This document shows, piece after piece, positions 12,299-22,828 of a stretch of DNA of 64,000 nucleotides (the stretch's first letter is position 1; each line of letters begins with the position of its first letter). Source of the DNA: Alopecurus myosuroides. Lineage: Eukaryota; Streptophyta; Magnoliopsida; Poales; Poaceae. The stretch lies in contig CM054061.1 in the NCBI GenBank assembly GCA_028641055.1, forward strand, positions 33,971,877-34,035,876, read 5' to 3'. Below the pieces are notes generated by a model. It did not search any database. It saw only the letters and a list, made by a program, of their open reading frames with translations, and was not told the DNA's origin. Made by a program: the position numbers and the translations under genes.

Positions 12299-14904
12299 GG
12301 AGCAGGTGAAGGCGTACGGCGAGCCATCGGGAGGGTGAGCGGATGATCAACGGAGGGGGAGCAGTCGTACCGCTGACGTGAGGAAGAGGACATCGACAGA
12401 GAGGGATCGTGGGCTCGAGTGGGGAAAAACAGGTGGGCTTAGGGGGATGGGCTGGGCCTAGGTAGTTAGCTGCTGCTCACTCCTTTTTAGAATTTCTGTT
12501 TGTTTTATTTTTTTGTGGAAAACCAAATGGAAGGAAAAGATGGGTTTTTTAAGTAAATAAAATTTAGGAAAAGTTTGGTTAGTTGAGTTTTTCAAATAGC
12601 CACTCAAAACTAAATTTTGTTTTCCAAAGTTTTTCAAATTTAATTGTTGTTTGTTAATAAACAAAAATTGGTGAATTTTAATATTAATTAAACATTAATG
12701 TAAACAACATGTTAATAGGGTGACCCCTAAGGTTAATGTGCTCAAAGTGAGTTGATTGGTTTGGAGATTTTCATGACTTGGAATTTTGGTGCTGTTTGAA
12801 TTTGAATTTGAGTTTGAAAGCAATTTGGGAATTTATTTAATTGAAAATAAAAGCACCATTTTATTAGTTGATCCAACATGGAAAAATAATTGGAAACAAG
12901 AGATTAGATTGTTTTGGTAATTATCATAATTTTCCAATTGGGTGTTGTTTATACAATGTATTGAATTTTTGAATGTGATTTGGAAACAATTGATTGATTA
13001 AAACCATTAACTTAACAAGTGAGCATTTTGAAATAAAAAGAAAACAATTTGGTTGTTTCTATTTGAAATAACATTTTGGAAATTGTAACATCACAAGGAT
13101 GAAACAAAGGTTTGAATTTCAAATAGAAAACAGAGGAAAACAAACAAAACAAATGCAATGAACATGATGCCATGATGCAAAACATAATTTAACAGAGAGC
13201 AAACATTCTAAAGGCTATTTTTTCAGACTTGGGATGTTACAAACCCTGCCACCGGCCGGATCTGCACGGTGGCGCAGCGATAGCTCCACCATTGGGACCT
13301 CGGCAGGGAACCTCCAAACGCCCCTCGCCGACCCTCCACGCGTCATCGGCCAGCCAAGAGCCAACCCACGACCAGATCGGAGCGGGATCCGATCTACGGC
13401 TGCCACGCTCGCCGGAAGCGCCGTCCGAAGAGGAGCCACCGCCGCCTGCCGACAAGGAGGGTTTCCTTGGCGCCACCTCCACCATGGGCACCGAGATCAG
13501 GGGCTGGTCGGAGGAGAGCCAGCCACCGTCGACACGCCGGTCGCCGACATCGCCACGATGCCAAGCAGTCGGCGAGACCCAGCGCCCCCCGCACCCTCCT
13601 GCTGTCGGTACGTCGACGATGGCCGCCGTCGCCTCCACAGCAGGGAGCGCCACCGCCACGAGTAGATCGGGCCGCCGCCATTGCCGCCATTGTCCAAGAA
13701 ATTTTTCTGTTTTTCTACTGTCTTTTTTACTGTTTTTCCTACTGTTTTTCATAGTGTTAGATGTTAGATGTTAGTTGTTAGTTTTAGTTGTTAGATGGAT
13801 CAGTGTGTGTGTGTACTGAAATTCCAAATATCATAAGAAACACCATAGACAAACCAAGTCATATTTTCCTTGAATTCCAAGTTTTCCTTGAATTCCAGGA
13901 GTGGAATAAGACAGCTAGTAGATGCAGAACTAGCTACAGTACAAGTTTTCCTTGAATTCCAAGTTTTCTTGCTTGTATGCAGTAGTGCAACGGTTAGTTC
14001 AGTGTTAGCTTTAAGCTTCAGACACCGTGATTGGATCATGGATCTTGTGCAACTTTGGGGCAGACAGATCTATGCCGAAACTTTCTTTTAGTTGTGGGGT
14101 CATAATTGGCCCAATGTGATGCTTAGCTTATGTACCTTGATCTGCAGTAAGTTGGTCCTGGTCTACTTTGTTTTGACTTTGATTCTCTGAAAAATTCCAA
14201 GTTACTATGGGGAATTTGTCATTTGAACAAGCAAGTTGCATATATAGAGATGAATATAGCATATTATGAATGTGTGCAATTTGCTTGGTAGAGCAATTTC
14301 CATCTGTGTATGTCCAATTTGCTTTAAACTCTAAGATAATCATGCACTCCACATGTTAAGAAAAATCATTGGTGCCTCGCTAGTCAGTAACAAGTGCCCC
14401 TAGGCCCCACTTATTTCCTCGAACTGGGATACTTCCAACTGACACATCCTTGCGTGTTACAAGTAGAATTTCTCCTAGGAGTAGTACCCTCCCTGCCGGT
14501 CTTATTCATTGTTGACTGCTATCTTAGTCAGGCCTATAAGCTAGTCATTTGTTTGTCTGCTCTTGTTTTTATTCACTGGTACTGCCGTACTGAATAAGAT
14601 GGTCATTTTCTTGAGTATCCTGTGCATCTATGTTGAAAATCAGACGTTCACAGATTTGATATGGCTTATACATGTATCGATTGTTTAATAAGTTATTAGA
14701 CCATAGGTGCATTTTTTACGAAGAATTTTTTATCTGCATATATGTACAGAAAAATTCACGAAATTGTAGGTTAAAAATAATGGAGTATGCTGCACTCCCT
14801 ATTTGTTCTGACTGTATTTACAGAAGTGGACATACACCTCTACTTTTGCTGAAACAACATTCAAGTGAATATGTGTTCCTATACAGCTAGGCTATAAATC
14901 TGGC

Positions 14905-15045
14905 TCCTATACACATAAGGAGATGCAGCTGCATTTGGACACACGAAAACTAAACTTTTGTTCTCTGACCACATAAGGAGATGCAGCTGCATTTGGCTCC
15001 TATACAGATAAGGAGATGCAGCTGCCTTTGGCTCCTATACACCAT
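14905..15045. repeat. Three to four short repeats, 5' part of CACTA1
   Basis: The motif aaggagatgcagctgc occurs at about 14920, 14975 and 15010, mostly preceded by ggctcctatacac/gat. The remaining 13688-15840 is AT-rich non-coding leader or intron DNA with short repeats (ttccttgaattccaagtttt three times at 13866-13970) and a ctg/gct-rich stretch at 15427-15520. No gene is seen. Confidence 0.7.
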
Positions 15046-15849
15046 GGTCACGGCTGCGGTACGTTAGGAGAATTTTAGTAGGTCCTAGAAACAACCACCA
15101 TATTTCGCGATATATGATCACCTAAATTTGCAACTGTCACGCATCAAGATATTTATAGGTTCCAATTGCTGGAGTATATTGTCGTAGTTCTTGGAATACA
15201 GGTTTATACTCATTTTCTGAATTTAAATACTCCTACTGGCTGTTCTCTGAATTCTGTCAGTGTTGTATACTGATTGTTGGTTGTGTGCATGAAAGGAGTA
15301 GTAGGCTGTAGCTATTTCTTGCTTAATTCTGTTAGTGCTATTGCTTGCTTAGTGAGAAAGTATTGTACATAATTCATTTCCATGTGTATGTTTGGTCAAA
15401 TGCTATCTGAATATTACTAATGTGGAGATGCTGCTACCTGCTACCTGCTGCTGATGCTAATAAGTAGCTCCTGATGCTACATGCTGCTAACTGCTGCTGC
15501 TGCTGCTAATAATGCTAAAGTTACAGGTTTTGTTATGAAAATAATGCTCAAGTAGTATCAGTAGGTACATGTACTTTGGTTGATTGCCAACCTGGGAGTT
15601 TTTGTGGCATATATGAATTCCTGGGATGTTTTTCTGGCCAACCTGGAAACTTTTGTGGACAGATACATTGAGAGTGCAGCATATATGGTGTATGGATGGT
15701 GGTGATGGTGTGGTCGTATTGATATGTGCCCACCTTCGTGTGGATGACGATGATAATATGAGGGGTGGGATTATATGAGGGGTGGGTTTTTATGTGCAGG
15801 TACCCCACGTGAGTCCCTATTTGCCGGAATGTTGATTAATTTCCGTTCC

Positions 15850-15972
15850 GCCAAATTTGGGTACTCCATTTGTGATATTTTTAGCAAAGGTCATGCCGAA
15901 ATTTTCCGTGAATTTTGGCATAATCTTTGCTAAAAATATCACAACTTAGAGTGTCCGAGAAATTTGGACTCA
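15850..15972. repeat. Long imperfect hairpin
   Basis: Arms 15870-15903 and 15911-15944 pair over 34 positions with about three mismatches around a 7-base loop (tttccgt region). The pairing extends outward less perfectly to ccaaattt at about 15851 and aaatttgg at about 15960. It lies about 70 bp upstream of the splice acceptor that precedes the CACTA1 start codon, so it would fall in an intron or leader. Confidence 0.75.
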
Positions 15973-16042
15973 TATGGGGTATACATCGTCTAAATTGTAG
16001 GATTTGTTGAACTTATTTCGGGTTTTCTATCCTTCCTTAGAT

Positions 16043-19000
16043 ATGGCTCACAACGACGAGGCGGGTAGTTCTGGTCTCGGACACGGCGGGGACGACGATG
16101 CGTGGCTTTCTATGCTAAGCGCCGGAGGCGGACCCGTAGATCCGCACCCGGATCTAGAGATGCCTGGCGACGATGCAGACGACGAGATGGACGAAACCGT
16201 TCGCCAGGAGCTAGAGCCGCGCAACGATACATCGGGCGCAGAAGGTGATCAAACCGGTAGTGGCACCGGGGATACCACCTCCGGTAGCGAGGCGTCGGCT
16301 AAGCGCAAAGAGAGGCGGCACAACATGCTCGCCACCATGCGGGAAGAGTTCACGGAAGTGGACCCCAAGAGCGGTGCTCCCCTCGAGCCGGAGTGTTATG
16401 CCAAGGGCTATGGAAACCAGATAGGCTGCATAGCTCGAGATTTCGGCAACGTTAATATGGAGCACCTCAGAGCTAAAGAAAACAAGGCTAATGCCGCCCT
16501 GCTGATTGAGAAGCTGCACACAAGGTACAAATTCCCGGATCCTTACGACAACCAGGACCTGAAGAAGAATCTGGTCAACTCCTTAGCACTGGGAAAGTTC
16601 GCCAAGGCGTTTACGACTTGGAGATCCAGTTTGCGGGAGATGCTTGCGAAGGGTAAGGATTTTGATGAGATCCATAAGATGTGGCCCTCCATTTCCGAGG
16701 AAGACTTGGCCCAATTCAAGATCGACGAACTCAAACCGGAAAGGGTGGCGCTGAGTAAATGGGGGAAAGAACAGCAAAAAAAGAACATTGGCCCTCACAA
16801 TCTCGGAAGCCGGGGTTACCTTGGGAAGCAGAAAGTATGGGAAAAGGAGGATTCGAAGAGAGAAGGGCCGAACCCGTTTGACAAGATCACCGACCCGCAG
16901 GTGAGAAATTTTGTCAGGGCCCATTATAGGGAAGATCCCAAAAAGCCCGGCGATCTTGTGTTGAACGAGAAGGTCAAGCTGCTCGAGAATAAGTATCTCG
17001 AGGAAGAAGAAAAAGAACGCCTATCTCAATCTGACGGGGGGTCCTCGGCGACGACGAACAAGGACCCGTATGACACCCCTTTCATTAGGGCGCTTAACGC
17101 GATGAAGGGAGTGCCCCTTGACAAGAAGCCGCATCGTGGCCATGTGCATGGCCTCGGAAAGGGTCATCGGCATGCGCACTACTACCCCGACACCAAGGAG
17201 AAGCGTAAGGAGCGGAACAAGGGCCCGGAGAAGACGGTCGACGAGCTTGTGAACGAGAGGCTCAATGAGCTCCTCCCTACCATCTGTTCGACCGTCGCTC
17301 AGTCCTTAGCGCCGTGGATGCTAGGTGGAGGACAAGGGCCGCTCCCGCAGATAAACATAGCCCAAATGGTGCAGCCAGCGCCGCAGAACGTGGCCCCCGT
17401 CGTGGCGCCGCAGAACGTGGCCCCCGTCGTGGCGTCTGCTGCGCGGAACGAGCCGGCCCCCAACCCTCAGCCGGAAGGTCGCAAAGATCCGTCGCCGCCC
17501 CGCCACATCTCTTCAACGCTGCCGCCGACACTTAGCGGTCCATCCCCCTTGTCCGAGCTCAATGCCCTCACGGTAATTCAACGTGCACTGCTTAATTATA
17601 TATTATGACTTGATTCGTGACGGCATCAGTCTCTAACATCGCGCGACGTTTCGCAGGCCGACGAGACGGGATGCACATTGCTCCTTAATGTGAACGGCGA
17701 GTTAAAGGACGTCGCCAAAGGAAAAATCATCACACCTCTGAACCGCGTATCCCACGGCGTTCGTATGCCCGAGGACGTGTTCAGAGTGACATTAAGTCGG
17801 GTGCTCCCTGGTTGCGGTGCTCTCGATCCTCCGAACCAACCACCCGCAGCAGACAGCGAGTTGAACCTGGAGCAATGCTTGGTTTGGCCATTGACCTGGC
17901 CGAAATCACTAATTCGTTTGGAAAGTACTCCTGCCAACACTCCAACACCGGTCCAGGGGTCGGGGCACCCGAGCCAACACAAGGATTTCTCACCTGCAAA
18001 GTCCGTGCAGCACGACGGCGACGATGCTGAAGATGAGAACCCCAATGACTACCTCGTCGACGATCCTTACGAGGGGGCGCCCGGCCTGGATGATCTTGAT
18101 CAACTTCTCTTGCCAGCGGAGGAAGCGGATAAATATCGATGCACAAAGCGTCTTTTCTATTCTCAAGAACCGGCAGTCCCCGAGCAAGAAGTCATCAGCC
18201 AGGATGCCCTCAAAGAGGCGGTAGCGGATGTATTTCATAAGACTCAGCCTAAGATCAAGTATGCACGGAAAAGAACTAAGAAGGTTCCTGTCGTTGCATC
18301 GATGAGCCAACCGGTGGAGGGGACCAAGTCTAAGCCGCAGACAGGACGTGTATTGGACAGGATACCCATAACCGACTGGCATCAGATCCATCAGTTGGGC
18401 AAACCGATGCTTCCGCCGAGGTTGGTCTCCTTGCTGTCAGGTGATATGCGTAGCGTCCATGACGGTGTACTATATATGGAGGAGATGCTTCTGAAAGAGA
18501 AAAATCCAACGCTGCCGGTTTTGGTCGCAAAGGTGCCATCTACGGCGGGATTTTTCACTGAAGGCAACGCAAACAAGATCATCATTAGATTTGACGACAT
18601 TTTCCGGATGTTCCACATGAAATCACTCCACTCGTCAATCGTCCGTCTGTTTACGCTCAGCTTGGCGCATCAGCTATCCGTAGAGAATGTCAAAAACATC
18701 GGGCTAGCAGACCCCTACTACATGCACGACATGTACTTGAACAACCCCAGGGGTAGGGCAAAAGCGACAAAGTACCTCGAACAAGTGTTGCTCACTAACC
18801 ATATGAACAAGAGGATCACCCTCGTGCCCTACTTTCCTGAGTAAGTTATATTTCCCATCTTTACATAAGTTTGCGCATATACAATTTTTGAGGATTATAT
18901 ATATGGACTCTCCTGTTTTGCGCAGAAACAAATACGGCACCCTCATCATGCTCTACCCGAGAGATGCGCACGCAGTATATCTCAATGATGCTGTGGATGG

Positions 19001-19454
19001 CTACATCAGGGGGGAAGGATTCTGCGACAGGAAGAAAGAAATTCAAGGCAAATATGTGTTCAGACACAGAACAGAGTTTCCCTGCCCCAAGCAGGCGCCA
19101 GGCGGCCATATGGAGGCATGGTACCTCATCCAACACATGACGAAGATCGTGAAGGACCAACATAGTCTGCAATACATGTCTGCTGTGGACAAATGGTCTC
19201 GCAGCATCGTGGAATGGTCTGATGCTGAATACAGACAAAACTTTGGTCGCATCCAGCGCAAGCTCTGCACAATCATCTATAAGGATGTAGTAACTGCAGG
19301 ATCTACCTTCCACTGGAACCATCCAACATCTAACAATGAGTTGCGACAATGTGTGCTAGAGCAGACTGACGAGAGACCATTCAACTCGTTAGAAGGTGCT
19401 CTTCCGTTCCCGCCGGAGAAGAAACAGAAGATCACAACATCGAGGAAGAAATGA
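16043..19454 (+). CDS. CACTA-borne protein with DUF8039-like and degenerate Ulp1-like regions (3 exons)
   Basis: Exons are 16043-17572, 17657-18840 and 18926-19454; all junctions are GT-AG and keep one 1080-codon frame. The start follows an acceptor (ccttccttag, ending 16040), implying a 5'UTR intron. Residues 1-510 are acidic then charged, with the CACTA ORF segments KFPDPYDNQDLKKN and WPSISEEDLAQFK, and end in Pro/Ala-rich repeats (APQNVAPVV twice). About 515-590 matches DUF8039 (NGELKDVAKGKI, GVRMPEDVF). Exon 3 aligns in order with an Ulp1-type cysteine protease, but the catalytic His position reads KYGTLIML and the Cys position GHMEAWYLIQHM, so it looks inactive. A nuclear role in transposition or in countering silencing has been suggested for such proteins; here it is unknown. 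A further spliced exon (donor 19460, acceptor near 19544) would be 3'UTR. Confidence 0.8.
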
Positions 19455-20025
19455 TCGACGGTATGTATTCGATTCGTTACGAATTGCTCCTAATAAGAAC
19501 TTGTGATTTCCTTTACCGGTCTAATGCTTTTATCTTGGTCTACAGAGAGATGAAGAAGTGGACGGCGCGCTGGCCCTAGCGAAAGATCGCAAGCGGAGGC
19601 GGAAGCTAAAGCGGAGGCGGAAGCTAAAACGGAGGCGGACCGTATATCTAGTCTTCTTTGCGATTGATCTCTATATCGCGCGTACGTTGCATAGATGTAG
19701 TCATACCTTTGTAATCGTTGAACTAATTAGATGGCTATATTTTGGGTTCGAAATCTTCCGACATAAACGTGTTATTGAGATCAATGTGTTGTATTCGTAC
19801 TTATAAGAATTGGATATGGATGCATATGTATCGATGTGTTAATTTCGTTATCGATGTGTTAAATTCGTTATGGATGGATGCATATGTATCTATCAGTGAT
19901 TTATATGTGTGAAGTTTATAAATTATAGAATTTGAATGTATTTGGACCTGGGAATATACAGAATCAGAATATACAAACTGTTATACAAAAAAAAAGAAAA
20001 AAATACAAACCTAGGAAACTTACCA

Positions 20026-20304
20026 CTGGCGAACAAAGTCCCTACCGCTGGCCAACACCACCACTGGCCAACACAGCAGCTACCGCTGGCGAACCTGTAC
20101 TGCTGGCGAACACAGCAGCTACCGCTGGCGAACATAGCGCTGGCGAACAGGACTTTGTTCGCCAGCGGTAACATGCACTACCGCTGGCGAAGTGATGTTC
20201 GCCAGCGGTAACCTGCTACCACTGGCGTGGTAGCGCTGGCGAACACATGTTCGCCAGCGGTAGCTGAAAATAGTTCGTCACTGGTAGCCTATTTCCTACT
20301 AGTG
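20026..20304. repeat. CACTA1 3' subterminal repeat array and terminal inverted repeat
   Basis: About 14 copies of a 14-bp motif, taccgctggcgaac and variants, lie within 280 bp. About ten are direct and four inverted (gttcgccagcggta), and several inverted pairs can form hairpins, for example at 20139-20166. Such arrays are transposase-binding sites in En/Spm-type elements (established for TnpA). The terminal tcctactagtg closes the element. Confidence 0.88.
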
Positions 20305-20606
20305 ATGCCATAGACATACAACAGAGCCATGAGGAAAGGATGGAGAGGGAGAGAAAGACCGTGCGACACGTGATCTGCGAAGATCACGCGTTCATTCGCT
20401 CGGGGATTGGGTACCTCCTCCTTTTTGCCGAGGCGCACCCGCTTCTCCGATTCCGGAGGCAGCAACCCGTCCCGCTGCATCGCCTTGACGCTTTTGGCTG
20501 TGGTGTTGGGCGAGCGCCAATCACCTGAGCGTGGCACGGGTGGCGCAGGAGCATCTCCCGAGGCCCTTGACGACGACACAGCGGCGCGCTTCTTGCCGCC
20601 CGCCAT
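20305..20606 (-). pseudogene. Antisense ORF with the start of a Transposase_28-type domain, cut by CACTA1
   Basis: The frame starts MAGGKKRAAVSSSRASG. After a Pro-rich linker it reads VPNPRANERVIFADHVSHGL and then FLMALLYVYGI, which matches the beginning of the 'putative gypsy type transposon' domain (Pfam Transposase_28) by pattern. The start was chosen for its basic N-terminus; a TATA-like tataaata lies about 105 bp upstream (20710-20717, minus). After about 100 codons it runs into the CACTA1 terminus at 20304, so the domain is broken. Confidence 0.65.
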
Positions 20607-21847
20607 TTCTGCTAGCACGAGCTTGAACAGAGAGGGAAGATGGATCGCGAGGAAGAAGACGAGCAAAGAAGGCGAAGGCTGGGAAATTTTCACCGCTTCA
20701 CGAAGGCTTATATTTATACACAGGGCCACTCGATCCTGGCCACTCGATGCGCCACGTGGCGTCCATCGCGGCCGCCGCGTGCGAAGGCGAAACGAGAGGG
20801 CGGCGGATGCTGTTTCGTGCCACGATCCTAACTGTGGATCGTGCGCATTTACTGCACGGTTCGCGTAAAAAACGGGAAAGACGTCTCGTTTCCAGTAAAA
20901 AAAAGCTGACTAGGTGGGCCATCCCTTCTGCTCTCACTCCATCACGTCCCATCGGGCGGATAAAAGTGCGCCATGACGTCATAGCGTGCATCATCAAACT
21001 GAAGAAGCTTTCGAATGGAAAGTTCAAACATGAAACTAACTTCGTATGAACAAAATCCTTCGAATAAGAAGATCCAAACACGGAAGTAACTTTTCATGAA
21101 CAAAGTCATGAAGTGAAATCTCTTTAAACAGAGAAAAATACCCTACACACGAAAACTCTTTCGTATGGGCACGACATCCAAAACATGAAAACTCTTTCAT
21201 ACGGGCATAAAACTCCTAACACGAAAACTCTTTCGTATGGATAAGAAACTACAAACTCAAAAACTGCGCGAGTAGGCAGAATCTGCCACTCACTCACACG
21301 ATGTTTACACATCATAAAACCTGGGTTGTTCAGCCGACTAGGTACATCCGGATGCCACATTCTTTCGAGTATGAAGGTAAGACCCGAAAGATCTCTCTTA
21401 AGGGTCTTGAATCGCACTCAAGCTGCGTCCTCCGGTATGATTCCGTGTCAACAACACGAAGAAAAATCCTAGCGGACGCGCCGGGTACCCCTATAGGTTA
21501 AGTTCGACTCGGTAACACCACTACGGCCCAGTCGCAACGATCACCTCATCGGGTTCGAGTCGGAGGTCTCGAATATGTGTAGGCCAGAACTGTTTTTGCC
21601 CTAGTTGCAATTAATTGGCCCTGATCTTTCGGGAGAGCCAAGCTACTGCGCCATATCCTTCTGCAATAAACAGCCACAGAAACAGGCATTGTCATTACTC
21701 GATACTCGGGTGCAAAACTCATCACACAGGGTACACGCCCTCCAAACAGGAAACAACCATACTGGTTATCCAAAATCAATAAAGGCAAAAAGTTTGACCG
21801 TCTACTCGACTGGAAAAATCCCAATCGAGCAAACGCTCGGTGGCTAC

Positions 21848-22341
21848 TGACGAAGGAATGGATCTTAGACCCTACGGGTAAGGACACCCCGTCTCAGGCC
21901 CAAGGTTAAGGCCCAAAAAGGGGAGCCCTGGGAGTATTCCAGAAGGCCCACATGAAGCCCACCCGCAATGCCTTGCGGGCTAAGTTAGGAAACTTGTAAC
22001 TGACATAGGGTTAGAGTTCGAGTCCTCCCCGGGTAGGGTTTGAGACCTGGCCACCTATATAAGGCCAGGAGAACCACCGGAAGAGGACCAAGCAATACCG
22101 CACCACCTAAGACTTGAGCTCGAGATCATACTCTCGACTTGAGCAACCACCATTGTAACCGATCTATTCGTTAATACAGATCAACAGAGGCAGGAGTAAG
22201 AGTTTTACCTCTACGAGGGCCCCGAACCTGGGTAAATCTTGCCCCTTGTTTAGCCGACGATCGCCACCAGCGCTCATGGGTTCTCCTATTCGAAACCCTA
22301 TAGGTTCACCTAAGGGATTTGCCGAGCAACAGATTCGACAG
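21848..22341 (+). repeat. Gypsy 3' LTR (494 bp)
   Basis: Runs from TGACGAAGGAATGG to ATTCGACA, with a TATA box in cacctatataaggcc (about 22048-22062). Next to it on the right is the end of a minus-strand LINE. No partner LTR is in the window. Confidence 0.75.
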
Positions 22342-22389
22342 GTTGTGTAGTGACAGAACCCCCAAACAGTTATAGACTATACAAGGTGT

Positions 22390-22828
22390 AGCTAACAAAG
22401 CTGATGGAGGGCTATACAAGAGTCAGGTTGCCACCTGAAGACGGGTTAGGGCCTAACGGCCAGATGTGCGAACATGGTTGCCCAGTCTCGTTGCAGGGTA
22501 TGAGGCGCCGTGGCCCGGCATCTGTGAGCCCAAAGAAGGAGCTCCTCGGAGCAGCTGTGGAAGATGCACTGGATCGACTGGAACTCGTGCCTGAAGACCA
22601 TAGTATTCCGTCTTTTCCATATGTTCCATGATGCACTTATGATAACTGTAGATCTCACTTTACATAGAGGTGAGTCTTCCCGAAGCTGTCGAATGTTAGA
22701 GCATGAAGAGATGTCCGAGTGTATGGCCGGAACCGCCAGCCAGAGAGGCTGAACGTGCGCAAAGTGAAGAAGAAGGTGAGCGGTAGTTTCTTCTTCAAAA
22801 CAAAAAGGGCAGGAGCTGGAGTTAGTCA
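22390..22828 (-). pseudogene. LINE-C, C-terminal zf-RVT segment (third piece)
   Basis: The minus-strand frame contains SSSCPFCFEEETTAHLLLHF, the zinc-binding region at the end of plant LINE ORF2 proteins, then SASWNIWKRRNTMVFRHE, the usual downstream motif. It continues 23811-23931 after removal of CACTA3. The LINE 3'UTR runs down to about 22342 without an obvious poly-A. Confidence 0.85.

Larger units (their letters stand above)
2706..13241 (-). mobile_element. Complete LTR retrotransposon with 4.8-kb LTRs and 942-bp interior (Ty3/gypsy derivative)
   Basis: LTRs at 2706-7502 and 8445-13241 are both 4797 bp and nearly identical. On the minus strand they run from TGTAACATCC to GGGTGCGACA. A 5-bp target duplication aaccc lies at 2701-2705 and 13242-13246. 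The primer-binding site and purine tract sit at the right places for minus-strand orientation. The interior keeps only a protease piece and the start of a reverse transcriptase linker, so the element is non-autonomous. Its layout resembles the large retrotransposon derivatives (LARDs) of Triticeae, but LARDs usually have a longer interior; I cannot name the family. Confidence 0.93.
8445..13241 (-). repeat. 5' LTR of the block A element (LTR A2)
   Basis: Same length (4797 bp) and ends as LTR A1. It shares with LTR B2 several variants absent from A1 and B1: A at 9489, C at 9060, gccagcta near 9160 and gaaaatgtta near 10725. This marks it as the same ancestral LTR as 51506-56302. Confidence 0.93.
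1671..13687. repeat. Segmental duplication, block A (derived copy of 44764-56748)
   Basis: Sequence identity with block B begins at cccttaataaat (1668 here, 44763 there) and ends at gccgccattgccgc (13687 here, 56748 there). It covers about 260 bp of flank, most of a retroposon and a whole LTR retrotransposon. Differences are scattered substitutions, a poly-T length change and one 32-bp indel. The right end repeats gccgccattg, which looks like filler at a repair junction. Because the retroposon loses its distal 233 bp and second target duplication here, this is the copied version. Confidence 0.92.
1935..13687 (-). mobile_element. LINE-like non-autonomous retroposon, 5' end missing, split by an LTR element
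   Basis: On the minus strand the element ends in poly-A (T run 1935-1946), preceded by a LINE-type 3' end with the motif gatgcagaggctggggg. The flank next to the poly-A is atgtaagaagcaa (1922-1934), the same 13-bp target duplication seen complete in block B. The body lies in 1947-2705 and 13247-13687, is GC-rich, and has no reverse transcriptase, so it depended on another element. Open frames across it have no recognisable domain. The 5' terminal 233 bp present in block B are absent here. Confidence 0.75.
13688..20304 (+). mobile_element. CACTA1 transposon, 5' terminus missing
   Basis: The right end is a CACTA terminus: reverse complement cactagtaggaaatag at 20289-20304, followed by candidate 3-bp target site atg. 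A dense array of subterminal repeats lies just inside. No matching CACTA start or subterminal array exists between 13688 and 16000, so the 5' end was lost at or before the junction with block A. The gene inside is of the CACTA-associated DUF8039/Ulp1-like type. No TNP2 transposase is present, so it is non-autonomous. It inserted into the antisense ORF of the gypsy element at 20305-22341. Confidence 0.8.
20305..22341 (+). mobile_element. 3' part of a Ty3/gypsy element, probably Tat lineage
   Basis: The plus strand ends in a 494-bp LTR (21848-22341), preceded by ctcggtggctac, a worn polypurine tract typical of grass gypsy elements. The interior contains an antisense ORF at 20305-20606, an arrangement known for Tat elements, which place extra antisense ORFs between integrase and the 3' LTR. 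Gag-pol and the 5' LTR are absent; the left side is cut by CACTA1. 20730-21847 is otherwise non-coding, with repeats of aaaactctttcgta at 21145-21240. Confidence 0.65.

Noticed and set aside
2706..13241. Two tandem elements or a satellite of 5.7-kb units
   Set aside because: The unit ends are TG...CA with a primer site, purine tract and a 5-bp target duplication outside, which define one LTR element.
13229..13774. Overlapping long frames on both strands of the retroposon 5' part
   Set aside because: All six frames are open because of GC-rich, repeat-like composition. None shows RT or another domain, and they overlap one another.
15427..15520. ctg/gct-rich stretch as a functional microsatellite
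   Set aside because: It is irregular and short, with no sign beyond simple slippage.
16211..16924. Antisense frames opposite the CACTA1 first exon
   Set aside because: They are mirror frames of a spliced gene with known CACTA segments on the plus strand and have no own motifs.
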